A DNA stretch of 64,000 nt from Saccharum officinarum (Eukaryota; Streptophyta; Magnoliopsida; Poales; Poaceae): contig CM036225.1 of the NCBI GenBank assembly GCA_020631735.1, positions 65,646,662 to 65,710,661 on the forward strand, given 5' to 3'. The notes below the pieces were generated by a model, which saw only the letters and a program-made list of their open reading frames with translations, was not told the origin of the DNA and did no database searches. Made by a program: the position numbers and the translations under genes. Positions 22,839 to 34,134 of this stretch are shown piece by piece; within the stretch, counting starts at the first letter, position 1; each line of letters starts with the position of its first letter.

Positions 22839-24192
22839 CCTTGCCTAGGCTTTGGCTATGGCCAACAATGGTGACGCCTTAGCCATCATTCCCCTCGTTG
22901 GAGGCATTGTAGTGAGGCCTCGGTCCCTTGAGGAGTTTGGGTTGAAAAACCGTGGTTCTCCGAATGGCATTTGCGACACCTATGGGTGTTGTTTCCCTCC
23001 TTGGAGGACTCACTGTGGAACCTCCTCCCTCATTTTCCTACTATGAAGCTTGTTTCTTGTGGTGTCTCAGGGTGGCTTTGGCGGTTGTTGCTTTGGTGGT
23101 TTCGTCAGTGTTTGTTTTATTTTGGTGGTGGTCTTGTTGTCTCCTTCGTGAGTGTAGAGGTTTTCTTTTCTTTTCTTTTCTTTTTCTTTTCTTTTGATTG
23201 TACTTGGTTCCTTCTCAATCAATACATGGCCGACATACTCTTGTCAATGGATTTTCAAAAAAAAGGAATAATTAAAATTTTTTAAGGCATCACAAAAGCA
23301 GAGCGAAAAGATGAGCTATTGCTAACACAAGCTACGATGAGCCTACAACAGTATGTTTCTCATAGAATTAATGTCGGCAAGAAACTGCAGGAACTGAACC
23401 GCAGGCTTAGGCAAATTACAGGTAAAGACATCTGCAACCAAACTGCAACCAGCGCACTAATGCTGCAGAGATTATAACTAAATAACTAATTCCATGTCAG
23501 AGATTGATTCACTGGGGCGTTGCACATATCTGAAGATCAATAAGTTGATGCTCTGTTGCTTACCTGCGTGAGACGATAATAATCTGCAGCTAGAGCTATT
23601 ATGTTCCCACTTCCCAGCAAGAAACAGAGACAGAGAGAGCAGGCAGAAACAAGCTGCTGCTACTGCTGCTGGCTAACACATGCATGGACGGCTTGCTGTT
23701 GCTCCAGGAATTGAAAAGGTTGAGAACCTGAAACAATTGGCTACTGCTCAGAAGTCGGGAGCGAGGAAGCTGCTGCTGGGTTAACAAACCTAAAAGTCTA
23801 AAAAATGTGAGCTTAGCTGTCGCTGGAGATAGAACAGAGAAAAATTGCTGCTGGCAGCCGACCTTGCAAGGAAATTTGACAAAAACAACCAAAACAAATT
23901 TGATTGGCACGACATCCGAATCACAGCTTTTACCACACATCATGTGCAGTCTATTCTTAAAATATTTAGCCTTTAACTCCAATTCTATAAATTTCAGAAA
24001 GCCCTAGAAAGGAGAAAAATTTGAAGAACTTCAAATTCGTGGTGCTCAAACGACCGATTCATCAGGGGGATCATCCTAGCTTTACTAACAAACATCGTAG
24101 TGCTAATTGAAATTTCAGACAAATTGCAGCCAAATCCAATAAACGAAAACTCCCAAAATAGCTCCAAAAATCACAAAAAGAAATTTAAGATC
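22839..24192. other. Repeat-like intergenic DNA, no gene recognised
   Basis: The left part (22839-23260) ends with a TTTTC-type microsatellite (23159-23196) and then CTTCTCAATCAATACATGGC followed by an A-run. This looks like the 3' end of a LINE-like retroposon, but I cannot confirm it. From 23290 to 24192 I see nothing recognisable. Confidence 0.4.
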
Positions 24193-24600
24193 TTATGAGT
24201 AACCCAATGTTACATGTCTTCTTGCACTGTCTATGTCAATGATGCGGATCACCCATGGCTCCTCTGGATGGATGGTCCCTTCGGCGCCAACCCTCAACTC
24301 GTCCTTCATCACTACATGATCCATAGGTGCAAAGGCTCTTGCTTGCCATACACCAATGCATGGTTCACCCTCGGTCACTGGCCACCATGTCGCATCCATG
24401 CAGCTACACATCATGAGCCAAGGGACATGTTCCTCTAATATACCTTCCGCTCCTCCAAGAGGGCGGCAATGAGGGAACTCTTCCCTGCTGCAAGGGTGCG
24501 GGCTCGAGCCATGGCTCGGTCCATCTTCGACTAGGATCACCGCTCTTTTTGGTCGCACATTTAGTTTCTTAGTTAGATAAACTAGTTTGTGTTCCACCAC
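24193..24600 (-). CDS. Hypothetical 135-codon ORF, probably element-derived
   Basis: An open frame of 135 codons on the minus strand, from Met at 24600 to a stop at 24193. The C-terminal part is orderly (PEEPWVIRIIDIDSARRHVTLGY). The middle holds a Cys/Trp-containing stretch. I recognise no domain. It lies 58 bp from the outer edge of the Gy-B LTR, so it is outside Gy-B and may be a remnant of an older transposon. No promoter or start context stands out. It could be chance or a pseudogene fragment. Confidence 0.3.
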   Translation of the reverse strand: MVEHKLVYLTKKLNVRPKRAVILVEDGPSHGSSPHPCSREEFPHCRPLGGAEGILEEHVPWLMMCSCMDATWWPVTEGEPCIGVWQARAFAPMDHVVMKDELRVGAEGTIHPEEPWVIRIIDIDSARRHVTLGYS

Positions 24601-24658
24601 CCGGCGGTGCCTTTTTTGTGTTCAACCCCATCACTAATGCCATCTCGCTATGATGTTA

Positions 24659-25454
24659 TGTTGGTGTTGAGGCAAAAGTGGATCTGCAAACACAAAGGGC
24701 TAATACCCGAAATCGATATCCAAAGCGTGCCAGTCGATTTGACCTGTTAATCGACAAGGATGAAGATACGAGCACTTTGGTCCTGACAACAGCGATATGC
24801 CCGGAAGTCACGGCCAAGAGGTACTCACGCGGAACTCGAGGATCGTCAAAGATTGCACTGGAGCAATGCAACTCGTCGAATCGATGAGAACTCGTAAAAA
24901 GGAAAAAGTATGCAAGTTGACGAAGTCGCCGAAAAGTAAATAGATGTGAATAAGAGGATTGTCAAACATTGCCCTTCACTCTATATTTATATCCTGATCT
25001 ACAGAAACGTAAGCAAATACGACTAGGACACTAAATCCAAATCTAAGGAAACACATGACTCTGATACAACTCAGACTCTAATAAACGTAGAAAAGGAAAT
25101 TAACTCCTATTTTACTCCCTAGTCCGCCTCAACCACGATGGTATTCTCATCGACCTCCTTTCCATCGGCACACTCCACGTTCCATCGACAGCAGCCTTCA
25201 AGTCTTTTTCATCGGCACACTCCCTGTTTCATCGGCAGCAGCCTTTAAGTCTTCTTTCATCGGCATCGGCGATAATACCCTTAACCTTATCGGCAACACT
25301 TCAATTTGAATCAACTTCTCCACACATCGCCACCACTCATAAGCAGCCTTCTTTACAAGCTCATTTTCATCGGCTATCAACCTACACAGTAATTTTTCCT
25401 CTGCTGATTAGCCCCTTCTGACCATCTTGACACGGGCCAAAAACGATGTCAACA
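24659..25454 (-). repeat. Gy-B 3' LTR
   Basis: 796 bp with inverted TGTTG...CAACA ends. Read on the minus strand it has a TATA-type box (TATAAATATA, near 24982-24991). The sequence just inside on the minus strand is AATTGGGGGGCATG, a polypurine tract, which identifies this as the 3' LTR of a minus-strand element. Confidence 0.78.
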
Positions 25455-25468
25455 CATGCCCCCCAATT
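25455..25468 (-). other. Gy-B polypurine tract
   Basis: AATTGGGGGGCATG on the minus strand abuts the LTR terminus TGTTGACATC. It is the expected plus-strand primer and sets element orientation. Confidence 0.65.
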
Positions 25469-25881
25469 TCGGAGTATAAGATACTGATGCTCCAAAATTT
25501 ACTCCAGATAATGCTTGCTGTTACCTATTTTTCTCAACCTATTCTCCAAGCATAACATAATCTGTTACCGAATTTAATCAAATCTAGCTCTAATTCATGC
25601 ATCTCAGTAAATATCGCACAATTTTCAACTATTCTTACCCCAATTATGGTTGAGATACCAAAATAACAACCCATCGGCAAGATCTTATCATAGCAACACC
25701 CCCATTTTAGAACTGAAAGATCCTGTACCAAGATCTCTTCCAAGTCATGATTACTTGCCATCAAATCTTCTATACAATCTCTTGATTGTCGTTTGAACAG
25801 TTACCATATCCATTTGAACCACCTCGATCCACCCGCGCACGACATAGAGATAAGTCAAGAATACCCCTACTCCAAACGACC

Positions 25882-25888
25882 TATAAAT
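25882..25888 (+). promoter_or_regulatory. TATA box of the antisense plant-mobile-domain gene
   Basis: TATAAAT within CCTATAAATAG lies 162 bp upstream of the ATG at 26050, on the strand opposite to Gy-B. It is followed by a CT-rich leader, as in plant promoters. This suggests the antisense gene was independently transcribed. Confidence 0.55.
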
Positions 25889-26049
25889 AGATTTCTCCGG
25901 ATTGCTCATCTTCTACCTTCAAACTTCGACCTTTGGCATTCTCTCTCCGGCGGCAACCCTAACGAACAACCACGCGTCCTCAACCCACCAGAGCTCCTTC
26001 CATTGTCAACTTCAAGTCCCCAGCTTGTGCCTTCATCCTTCTTAGAGCA

Positions 26050-29000
26050 ATGGCGATCAACTTCAACGTTCCTGCGGTTCGTTCTTCTTCTATTACCTTT
26101 ACCTTGATCCTTTTGGTTCTTTGCGAGTTCTTACAGTCGGTATTTTTTCTTCTTTTTCCATTCTTTTGATCTTCTGAACTCAGGAACTACACAACAAATT
26201 GGCTATTCCAACCAACCAACCTCCCCTCCACTGCCTAGGTCTAATGGGTGACCCAGATCCAACTGACTTGATCAATGTAGAGGCTAATAGAATTCCCTTC
26301 AAAGCTTAAAATTTTTCTTTGAATCTATGGAAGGATACATTCCGATCTTGGCCCAAACCCACCAAAGGGTGGAAAGATTGGTACTTGAGGGTCAACAGGT
26401 TGATGCAAGTGTACTGGGCAGAGCAGAAGATAGACCAATGTATTAGGCTATCCATTGCCGATATGCAAAAGAATGAATCTATGATGATAGCCGCCGCTCA
26501 CTTCTGGTCAGATACCACAAATACCTTTATGTTTGGTCATGGTCCATCTGCCCCTACTCTTGCCGATGTATACATGCTCACCGGCTTAGATATCTCAACT
26601 GTCGATGAAGACTCCATCTATGGCAGAAAAGCTGAATATAGAGTGAACACACGCAACATCGGCGGCTGGACAGGATACATCCAGGAATACCAAAAGACTG
26701 GTACTATCAATCAAAAGGAACACGCCATATTCTTGAATATGTGGCTAGAGAAATTTATCTTCTGTGGCCGATCGGTAGGACCAACCAACGCCTTCCTCCC
26801 TGCAGCCGAACTCTTGGCCAACGGTGTCAGGTTTCCGCTCGGCCGATACCTTCTGAGCTCCACCTACCACCTCCAACACCAAGTATCTCAGAAGCTTCTA
26901 CTTGGTGAACCCATTGGCAATTTGGGAGGCCCATGTGGTTCATCAATATGTGGCTAAACGCTCATATGCATAAGCGTCTACAGTGGGATTTCTTCGCCCA
27001 AAAATTCCCACGAGAGATAGCCGAAGATTATGTTCTTGGAGATAAGGAATCGGCAACACGCCCTCCTCTCAACTTCGGTGAAGCTATAATTGTCCTCCCT
27101 AGAACAGAGGCTAATGAAGATCAAATCGGGCCAAAGGATGCTAGTCCGGTTGGTCTAGCACTCTGGCGGCACCCTCCAGGTCCTGAGTTCGACTCCTAGT
27201 GGGAGCGAATTTCAGGCTGGGGGTAAAAAAATCCCCTCGCCGGTCCCGTGTGCCAAAGCACTGGTTAAGAGACGGCCCAAGTCGACCTGAGGACCGTGTA
27301 TGGCCCAGGCGGCGTCTCACGGGTTACGTTTCCCTATGTTAGGACGGGGTCGGGGTTCGGGGCTTTTCTCGGCCTGCGTGAGAAGGTCTCCTTCTTAGTG
27401 CTAATGCCCTGGGGGCGGCTTGCCCCCGGCGGGTCGAGTTTTTTTAAGATCAAATCGATAGATTTTTCTAGAATTTCTACCATGGTCTCCCTCGTGATCT
27501 TAGGGCTTGGGTACCCTATATTGATGAGGATAACAAGTTCCCCCTTCTCTTCAACTTTGCCGATAGTGATCTGAACCATGATAATGAGCTTATGATGGCC
27601 ATCATTACTCCCAGGGCAATCCCGGTGAACACATTTGGTAGTGGGAAGAATTCCAATACTACTTATGAGTTCTACAATCCATCGGCAGTTTCTCATCAAC
27701 TGGCTTTTGGGCAACTACCAATTAAGCTATGCTTTGTCGATGTGATCAAGTCCAAAGAAACCATCACCACTGGAACTGAGTGGAGTAGGGTAGTAAGACT
27801 CGCCCCCGATGCTGATATTTCAAATGTTGATCTCTCCGCCTGGTCACCAGCGTCTTTTATTACAGAATCATATAAGCAATGGTGGCAAGAGTGGAAAGAA
27901 CAGTTATTTTCAACATCCGTCCACACATATCGGCACATGATCGATCCCGACTACGCCATTCCTGATGATGCAGTAAGTTTCTTTTAACTTTCTTTTGTCT
28001 TTCTCCCCTTTTTATATATATATATATATATCGGCAGCTAATCTTTCTCGTAACAGGCCGATGATCCAGTTCCATCAATAAGCAAGAGTGGGAGACCTTT
28101 CAACCTCCAACCTATCTCCCCAGTTTCAATAATCGGCTACAACGCCCCCACCTTAGCCGCTTTAACCTTCCAAAGGACCCGTGCCAAAACTATCACCTCC
28201 AGATCAAAACTGGCAACATCCAGGGCCACTCCAATGACTGCTGCTACAAGCCTAATTAAGGCTTTTAAGGTGATAACCTTGTTTATTTTTGTTCACTACC
28301 GATACAAACTATATTAACATATAACTATCAGGGTGTAAGAGCTGTAGCTGGATCATCATCGGCAACTCCTCCAACATCAAGCACCACTACCTCTAACCAG
28401 CCTTCAAAGGTATTCTTTTATCTTTACATTTTATCTGTTAAATATCCGATCTCACTTTTATTTTGCAGCAACAAATGGGTACATCAGCAAGCATACCAAG
28501 CACTCAAGCTCCTCAATCAACAAGTGCCAATGCCCCCCAGCCAATTGTCGCTGAGACCCAAGTAAAGCGTAAAGCTTTAACCGATGCCGAAGCTCAGCAA
28601 AAGCGACAGAAATCTACGCCAGCCCCTGCATCCGCTCCAACACCTATTAGTCAGCCAACTGATGCAGTTGAACAAATTGACCCTCCTGCACAAAATATCT
28701 CATCGGCTATCATACCCCAAGGGCCAACTACTAATGAGGTCGTAGAAGACATCCCATCAACAACCTCTGCCGATCCTTCGCATGACCTCCTTCAAGCTGC
28801 TCCCTCAAGCCAGGCCCAAGAAATTGCCTTGAAGTAGGTAAACCGATTGACCTATTCGACTTATAATATCCATATCTACCCTTAGGTAGAATCTCTAACT
28901 TCCTTTTCTTCATAGGAACAAGATTCTCCTGATAGCTTGTTTTCTTTTGCTATTGACGTCTCTGATGATGATGGAGAAGAGGCGAGTTCTTCCCTGGCAT

Positions 29001-29611
29001 TGGGAACAATATCGGCAGAAATCTATGGCAAGCTAGAAGTCCTTCTGAATCTGTTACAACAAGATACTGCTCAATTGATAAACAATTCAGATCCTGCAAA
29101 GACTATCTTCAAGACAATCCGTGGCCAAGTTCCTGCCGATGTTGAAGAAACTATCTTCCCAGCAGTCCATTTAGAGAGCCGACAACTTCAATATCAATGG
29201 GCTGCTCACCGAATCACCGATAGAGCAGCTCAAACCCAGCTCAAGGAAGAGATGCTGCAACTAAAACAAACTGCCGATGAGAAGCACAAAAGCATCAGCA
29301 ACTTGCAAACCTCCGGTGTCGATCTCAAGCAGAAAATTCTGGATCTATCGACAAAGAAGGCAGCTCTTTTAGCTGAACTGGAAGAAGTTGAAGCAGCCCT
29401 AACCCACGCCAAGCAAGAAGAAGACCAGCTTCCTGACGTCATCAAAACCCTTCAGCAGGAAAGGGACATCCAAGCTCGCAAGGCCTTGGCCTTGAAAAAG
29501 AAACTCAAGCCTGTGGAGGGAACTACCGATGAAGACGCTAAAGAATTAAAGGAAGCCGATGAAATTCGCCTACGTGCAGTATCGGCTATCCAATCTTTGT
29601 TAAACCTATAA
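26050..29611 (+). pseudogene. Plant mobile domain (PMD) gene, antisense inside Gy-B
   Basis: The model has six exons: 26050-26076, 26184-27972 (with a SINE inside), 28057-28269, 28332-28409, 28469-28837 and 28916-29611. All introns have GT...AG ends and all junctions are in phase 0. Exon 2 encodes the aminotransferase-like plant mobile domain: WPKPTKGWKDWYLRVNR, APTLADVYMLTGLD, the EHAIFLNMWLEKF region and LAPAADISN-type text later. The 3' exons are Ser/Thr/Pro-rich and then form a coiled coil (about residues 60-200 of the last exon). Damage consists of TAA at 26307, a frameshift near 26930, a SINE at 27129 and TAG 28835 at the end of exon 5, where CAG would fit. PMD genes are known both as host genes and as cargo of Gypsy elements. 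It lies between integrase and the 3' LTR, on the opposite strand. Confidence 0.8.
27117..27457 (+). mobile_element. tRNA-derived SINE with 12-bp TSD
   Basis: The body 27129-27445 is flanked by an exact 12-bp duplication, AAGATCAAATCG, at 27117-27128 and 27446-27457. Near the 5' end are GGTTGGTCTAGC and a GAGTTCGACTCC box, which is like a pol III B box. The 3' end is a GAGTTTTTTT run. It interrupts PMD exon 2, and removing it with one TSD copy rejoins that exon. It is a grass-type SINE; the family name is not assigned. Confidence 0.88.
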
Positions 29612-29693
29612 TCCTCATCTAGTGCATCGGCAATAAGATATTAATACTTTGTTTTAACTCTAGCCGATAGGATTATTATCAGCAATTACACTC

Positions 29694-30784
29694 TTATGCA
29701 TCTATCCAGATACTAGGGTAATATTTCTTTAAGTATTTTCCATTTAATGCTCTGGGAAACACAACCCCTTCGAGGGTTTCAAGAATATACGCATTACCAG
29801 GGATAGATTGATTTATCTGATATGGACCTTCCCAATTAGGTGACCATTTGCCAAACTTAGAACTTTTAGTCCCAATCGGTAAAATCAACTTCCAAACCAA
29901 ATCTCCATCGACAAACTCCTTTACCTTCACCTTCTTGTCATACCATCTAGCTACCCTTTTCTTATTCTCTTCGATGCTAGCTAAAGCTTTTAACCGATGA
30001 CCTGCTACATCTTCCAACTCATCTTTCATAAGGGTATCATAGTCATCGGCTGTCAATTGATCTTGAGAATATATTCGCCTAGAGCCAGTTTTAACCTCCC
30101 AAGGTAATACTGTGTCGTGTCCATATACCAACTGATAAGGTGTTACCTTGGTTGCACCATGACACACCATCCGATATGACCGTAAGGCCTCATTTAATAC
30201 TGTATGCCACCTCTTAGGATATTCTTTAATTTTGTGCTTAATGAGCTTGATAATTCCTTTGTTAGAAGCCTCAGCCTGACCATTAGCCTGGGCATAATAT
30301 GGTGAAGAATTCAAAACTTTAATCCCCATACCTATAGCAAACTCATCAAATTCGCCCGATGTAAATATGGTACCCTAATCGGTAGTGATGGTTTGAGGAA
30401 TACCAAATCGGTAAACAATATGCTCTTTCACAAAATCAATCATATTAGCTGATGTCATCTTTTTCAAAGGAATTGCTTCAACCCACTTTGTTAAATAATC
30501 GGTAGCAACCAGAATAAATTTATGCCCCTTACTCGATGGTGGATAAATTTGACTGATGAGATCAATAGCCTAACCTCGGAACGGCCAAGGCTTAATTATG
30601 GGGTTCATAGCCGATGCGGGTGCCCTTTGAATATTACCAAATTTTTGACATTCCTAACATCCTTTAAAATATTTAAAACAATCTTCGAGAATAGTCGGCC
30701 AATAATATCCATTCCTTTTGATCATCTATTTCATCTTGAAAGCTGACTGATGGGCTCCACATACTCCTTCATGAATCTCACCCA
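29694..30784 (-). pseudogene. Gy-B integrase
   Basis: Integrase inserts element cDNA into the genome. The C-terminal 212 codons (30329-29694) are open. They contain SSPYYAQANGQAEASNK with the catalytic Glu near residue 19, VYGHDTVLP near residue 68 and the WEGPYQI and GKYLKKYYP ends typical of Gypsy integrase. Upstream, 30784-30330, the catalytic Asp blocks are readable as AIDLISQI and ITTD with several stops between them, for example a TAG directly after ITTD (near 30375). The core is therefore broken while the tail is intact. Its right neighbour is RNase H and its left neighbour is the antisense PMD gene. Confidence 0.82.
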
Positions 30785-31435
30785 TCAGGCCTTTTGATTC
30801 ATCGATGCCACACACCTGAGTAAAACTCCATCTATGGTATGGTAATATAATTCATCATCGAGGAGCACATACTTGGTAGCTTGGAACCTTATACATCTTT
30901 CAACCTTTTTAGATGGATTCTTTAAATACTCAATAATTTCCTTTCTCCAGTCATCGGTATCAACTGCCAACGTTAACACTTCTTGAATAGGCTGATACCC
31001 TGAAGCATGCTGAGCCAATCGATTAGCCTCTTCATTATGCAGTCGAGAAACATGTTTCAGATGGAAATTCCTAAACTCTTTCAATAACTACAAACACTTC
31101 TCATAATATGAAATTAAAATTTCACTTCGGCATTCATAAATTCCAGCCAACTGATTTATAACTAGCATAGAATCACCAAAGACTTCAACAGCATCGACAC
31201 GTACTTCCTTAAGCAATTCTAACCCTTTTATCAGGGCTTGATACTCAGCTTGATTGTTTGTTGATGTAGCAACAATCGGTAATGAGAACTTATACTTCTT
31301 CCCCTGAGGGGAAATTAACACAATGCCGATGCCTGCTCCTTCACCACATGTAGACCCATCAAAGAAAAGTGTCTAAGGAGCAATCTCCAGAGAATCCACT
31401 GTGTTGCAATGTTGAGTAACAAAATCAGCCATAAC
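30785..31435 (-). pseudogene. Gy-B second RNase H and linker
   Basis: The minus strand reads LFFDGSTCGEGAGIGIVL near 31375-31325 (first Asp). QAEYQALIKGL and VFGDSMLVINQL follow (31321-31088). From 31084 the linker reads HLKHVSRLHNEEANRLAQHAS, with the terminal RNase H Asn/Glu-Ala-Asn pattern. The frame then runs to the zinc-binding entry of integrase (LLDDELYY). A stop at about 31085 and one near 31372 break it. The archaeal-like second RNase H is a Tat feature. Confidence 0.75.
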
Positions 31436-32474
31436 CTATCCTTTAACTGCCTTAGCCGATTCATAACATAGGTCAAATTCTGATAACGCTAAAATCCATT
31501 TGCCAATTCTACCACTTAATATCGGCATCGACAACATATATTTGACCACGTCATCTTTGCATATGACAGTACACTCAGCCGATAGTAAATAATGCCTCAA
31601 CTTAATACAAGAAAAGTATAGACACAGACATAATTTCTCGATAGCCAAATACCTGGTTTCAGCATCTACTAACCGTCTGCTCAAATAATAAATAACACAT
31701 TCTTTCCCTTCAAATTCTTGTATAAGAGCTGAATCGATAACAGTATCATCAGTTGACAAATACAATCTGAAAGGTTTTCCGTGTTGAGGTGGAATTAGCA
31801 CTAGAGGATTTGTTAAGTAACTCTTAATTTCATCTAGGGCTAATTGCTGCTCATCTCCCCATTTAAATTCCTGATCGGCTTTCAATTTCAGTAATGGACT
31901 GAAGGCCTTGATCTTACCCGATAGATTAGATATGAATCTCCTGATGAAATTAATCTTACCGATCAAAGATTGTAATTCAGTTTTATTGGCAGGAGCAACA
32001 ACCTTGTTGATTGCCTCAATAGACTTCCTACTAATTTCAATGCCCCACTGATGCACCATAAAACCCAAGAATTGTCCTACCGATACACCAAATGCACATT
32101 TATTAGGATTCATCTTTAATTCATGCTTCCTTATGCACTCCAGTATCTTTCGTAGATCGGTTAGATGCTTTGTGATATCTCCAGACTTAATCACTATATC
32201 ATCGATGTAGATCTCTACTAATGTGCTGATATATTCATGAAAAATAAAGTTCATAGCTCTTTGATAAGTAGCACCGGCATTTTTCAAACCAAACATCATC
32301 ACTATCCATTCAAATAATCCAACATGACCTGGACACCTAAAAGCAGTCTTGGGAATATCCTCTTCAGCCATGAATATTTGATTATAACCCGCATTACCAT
32401 CCATGAAGCTAATAATTTGATGTCCTGCTGCAGCATCAATCAACAGATCAACAATCGGCATTGGATAACCATCA
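31436..32474 (-). pseudogene. pol: Gy-B reverse transcriptase and RNase H (main part)
   Basis: This 341-codon open block is the best-preserved part of Gy-B pol. In order it shows GYPMPIVDLLIDAA, SFMDGNAGYNQIFMAEED, FGLKNAGATYQR, IYIDDIVIKSGD (catalytic Asp pair near 32198-32212) and NPNKCAFGV. The connection and RNase H follow: LYLSTDDTVIDSALIQ, YYLSRRLVDAETRY and SGRIGKWILALSEFDL. The N-terminal RT part is on the far side of Co-B, at 44290-44669. About 30 codons that should lie between SNVV and GYPMP are missing at the joint, so RT cannot be restored simply by removing Co-B. Confidence 0.85.
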
Positions 32475-32476
32475 TC

Positions 32477-32571
32477 ACTAGCTTGTTCAAGGTGTCATCA
32501 TCAAAGGTAGCCATGCTTTCTCCTCACGCGGTGAAGCGCTAAACACGAGGAAACCTTGCTCCAGTACCAAT
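32477..32571 (-). repeat. Extra copy of Co-B PBS and gag start
   Basis: 95 bp nearly identical to 42636-42730, including the ATG context of gag and a PBS-like GTACTGGAGC with one change. It lies outside the 3' LTR, where host DNA and a TSD would be expected. This points to a former tandem element or recombination followed by deletion. Confidence 0.85.
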
Positions 32572-34117
32572 TGAAAGGATCTAATAGTCCTAGAGGGGGG
32601 GGTGAATAGGCGGATCTAAAAACCTGAAACTCAAAACTCAATGCAGAAGTTAAAACACTGACCGGTACTACCGGTTGGTTTGGACCGGTACTATCGGTAC
32701 CCTACTGAAACTAAGAAATCAGAGATTTGTGAGTTGTGATTTCAGATCTGAGTTTTACCCCACTACCGAAGATGATGTTGATGAAGTTTATGAACTCTCC
32801 TTTCTTGTTCCTTCACCAAGTAGTAGATCGAGCACCCACAACCTATGAAAGAGATATGAAAGAGGGAGAACACAAAGAACAAGTAATATCTCAAGTGAAC
32901 ACAAATAACAACAACAACAAGCACGCAGGACACACGATTTAACCCGAGGTTCGGCAACCCCACAAAGAAGTTCCTACGTCCTCGTTGTTGAGGTGACCAC
33001 TAAGGTCAGAGTCTATTCCACCTCCTTGCCTCCCTCAAGCAACCACAAAGGTTAGCCCAAGATTTCCACTAAGAATACAAGGGTAATACAAACACTTCGG
33101 GGTGCCCAACACGGGCAACCACGAAGAACACCTAGCCGGCTAGGGTTCCAAGAACCCAAGAGTAACAAACACAAACCAAGCCAACTAGGAGGGGAACCAA
33201 GTGCTCAAGATGTGAAACGAAGCTTTCCACTCTTAAATCTCTCCTCTCTGCATAGATCTTGCAAGGGATTGGATTTCAGAGCAAAGAGGAAGAGAGAGAG
33301 AGGGTGAGTCAATGCTTGAGAGCTGTTTGTCTGAAGGTTGGTGGGAGTAAATGGCATAGGTAACGGTTAGAAATGAAGGGGAGAGCTATTTATACTCTTA
33401 TCTTCGAAGCGGTACCGGTACTACCGGTGAGTACCCACCGGTACTACCGGCCCTAGGGGTTCCGACCGTTACAACCAACCTACTGGAGACTTTGCGAGAA
33501 AAAGCCTATCGGTACTACCGGTCTTTCACCGGTACTACCGGTCAACGACTGGTACCACCGGTAGTACAGATTTTGGCGAAGACAAGTTTTGCGGGAAAAA
33601 GACTTACCGGTACTACCGAACTTTCACCGGTACCACCGGTCAATGGCCGGTACTACCGGTCAACCACCGATACTACCGCTAGAGCAAAAACTCACAGAAC
33701 TAAGGCGCTGACACCGGCAGGATTTATGCCTACCGGTACTACCGATGGTTCACCGGTACTACCGGTACTCCTAGGCATAAAACACTTCTCTAAGTGTCCG
33801 TGAGTGCAAAGGTGTCTCTCAAACGCTTAAACAAACACAAATTGAGCACAAGTTTTCTCTCTAGATAGCCTAATTTGTATCCCTCTTGATAGTGCGGCGT
33901 TTCCTATAACTCAAGTCAAAAGATAAGATCTAATCGACCCACTTGAGACGGAATGCTTTCCAGCCAAAGGAATTGAGGGTGCTAACATCACCAAGTGTGA
34001 CCATACAAATTCTTTCATTAAACTAACACCTGCATATTCACTTAGATAGACATGTTAGTCCCTAATTTGATTGTCATTAATTATCCAAAACCCACAACGG
34101 GGGCGAATGCACTTACA
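32572..34117 (-). repeat. Co-B 3' LTR
   Basis: 1546 bp. The TATA box on the minus strand is TATAAATA at 33387-33394. Upstream of it in element orientation, at 33411-33765, is a dense array of ACCGGTACTACCGGT-type motifs. The LTR ends at the purine tract (34118-34134). Compared with the 5' LTR it lacks about a dozen bases near 33105, and in the first 190 bp I count about 7 substitutions and one short indel. Confidence 0.92.
33411..33765. repeat. ACCGGTACTACCGGT array in the Co-B 3' LTR
   Basis: About fifteen copies of CCGGTACTACCGG, CCGGTACCACCGG and close variants. The core ACCGGT is itself palindromic. The array ends about 16 bp from the TATA box on the upstream side. The 5' LTR counterpart is 43579-43945, with TATA at 43555-43562. 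A smaller pair of motifs lies at 32659-32705 near the U5 end. Confidence 0.85.
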
Positions 34118-34134
34118 AACTCCCCCTTTTTGGT
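34118..34134 (-). other. Co-B polypurine tract
   Basis: On the minus strand ACCAAAAAGGGGGAGTT abuts the LTR start TGTAAGTGC. It shares ACCAAAAAGGGGGAG with the Co-A tract. Confidence 0.85.

Noticed and set aside
22453..22839. ORF with repeated Gly/Pro/Ser units within the Gy-A LTR
   Set aside because: It arises from the degenerate direct repeats of the LTR and has no start or domain support.
23599..23982. 127-codon minus-strand ORF between Gy-A and Gy-B
   Set aside because: Leu/Ser-rich low-complexity translation, no recognisable domain and no promoter context.
27140..27220. Possible tRNA gene (TTCGA box)
   Set aside because: Only the promoter-like part is tRNA-related. The exact 12-bp TSD and T-run tail show a SINE.
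33411..33765. Regular short repeats that could be mistaken for a CRISPR array
   Set aside because: Spacing is irregular, the units are palindromic and the array lies in an LTR of a plant retrotransposon.
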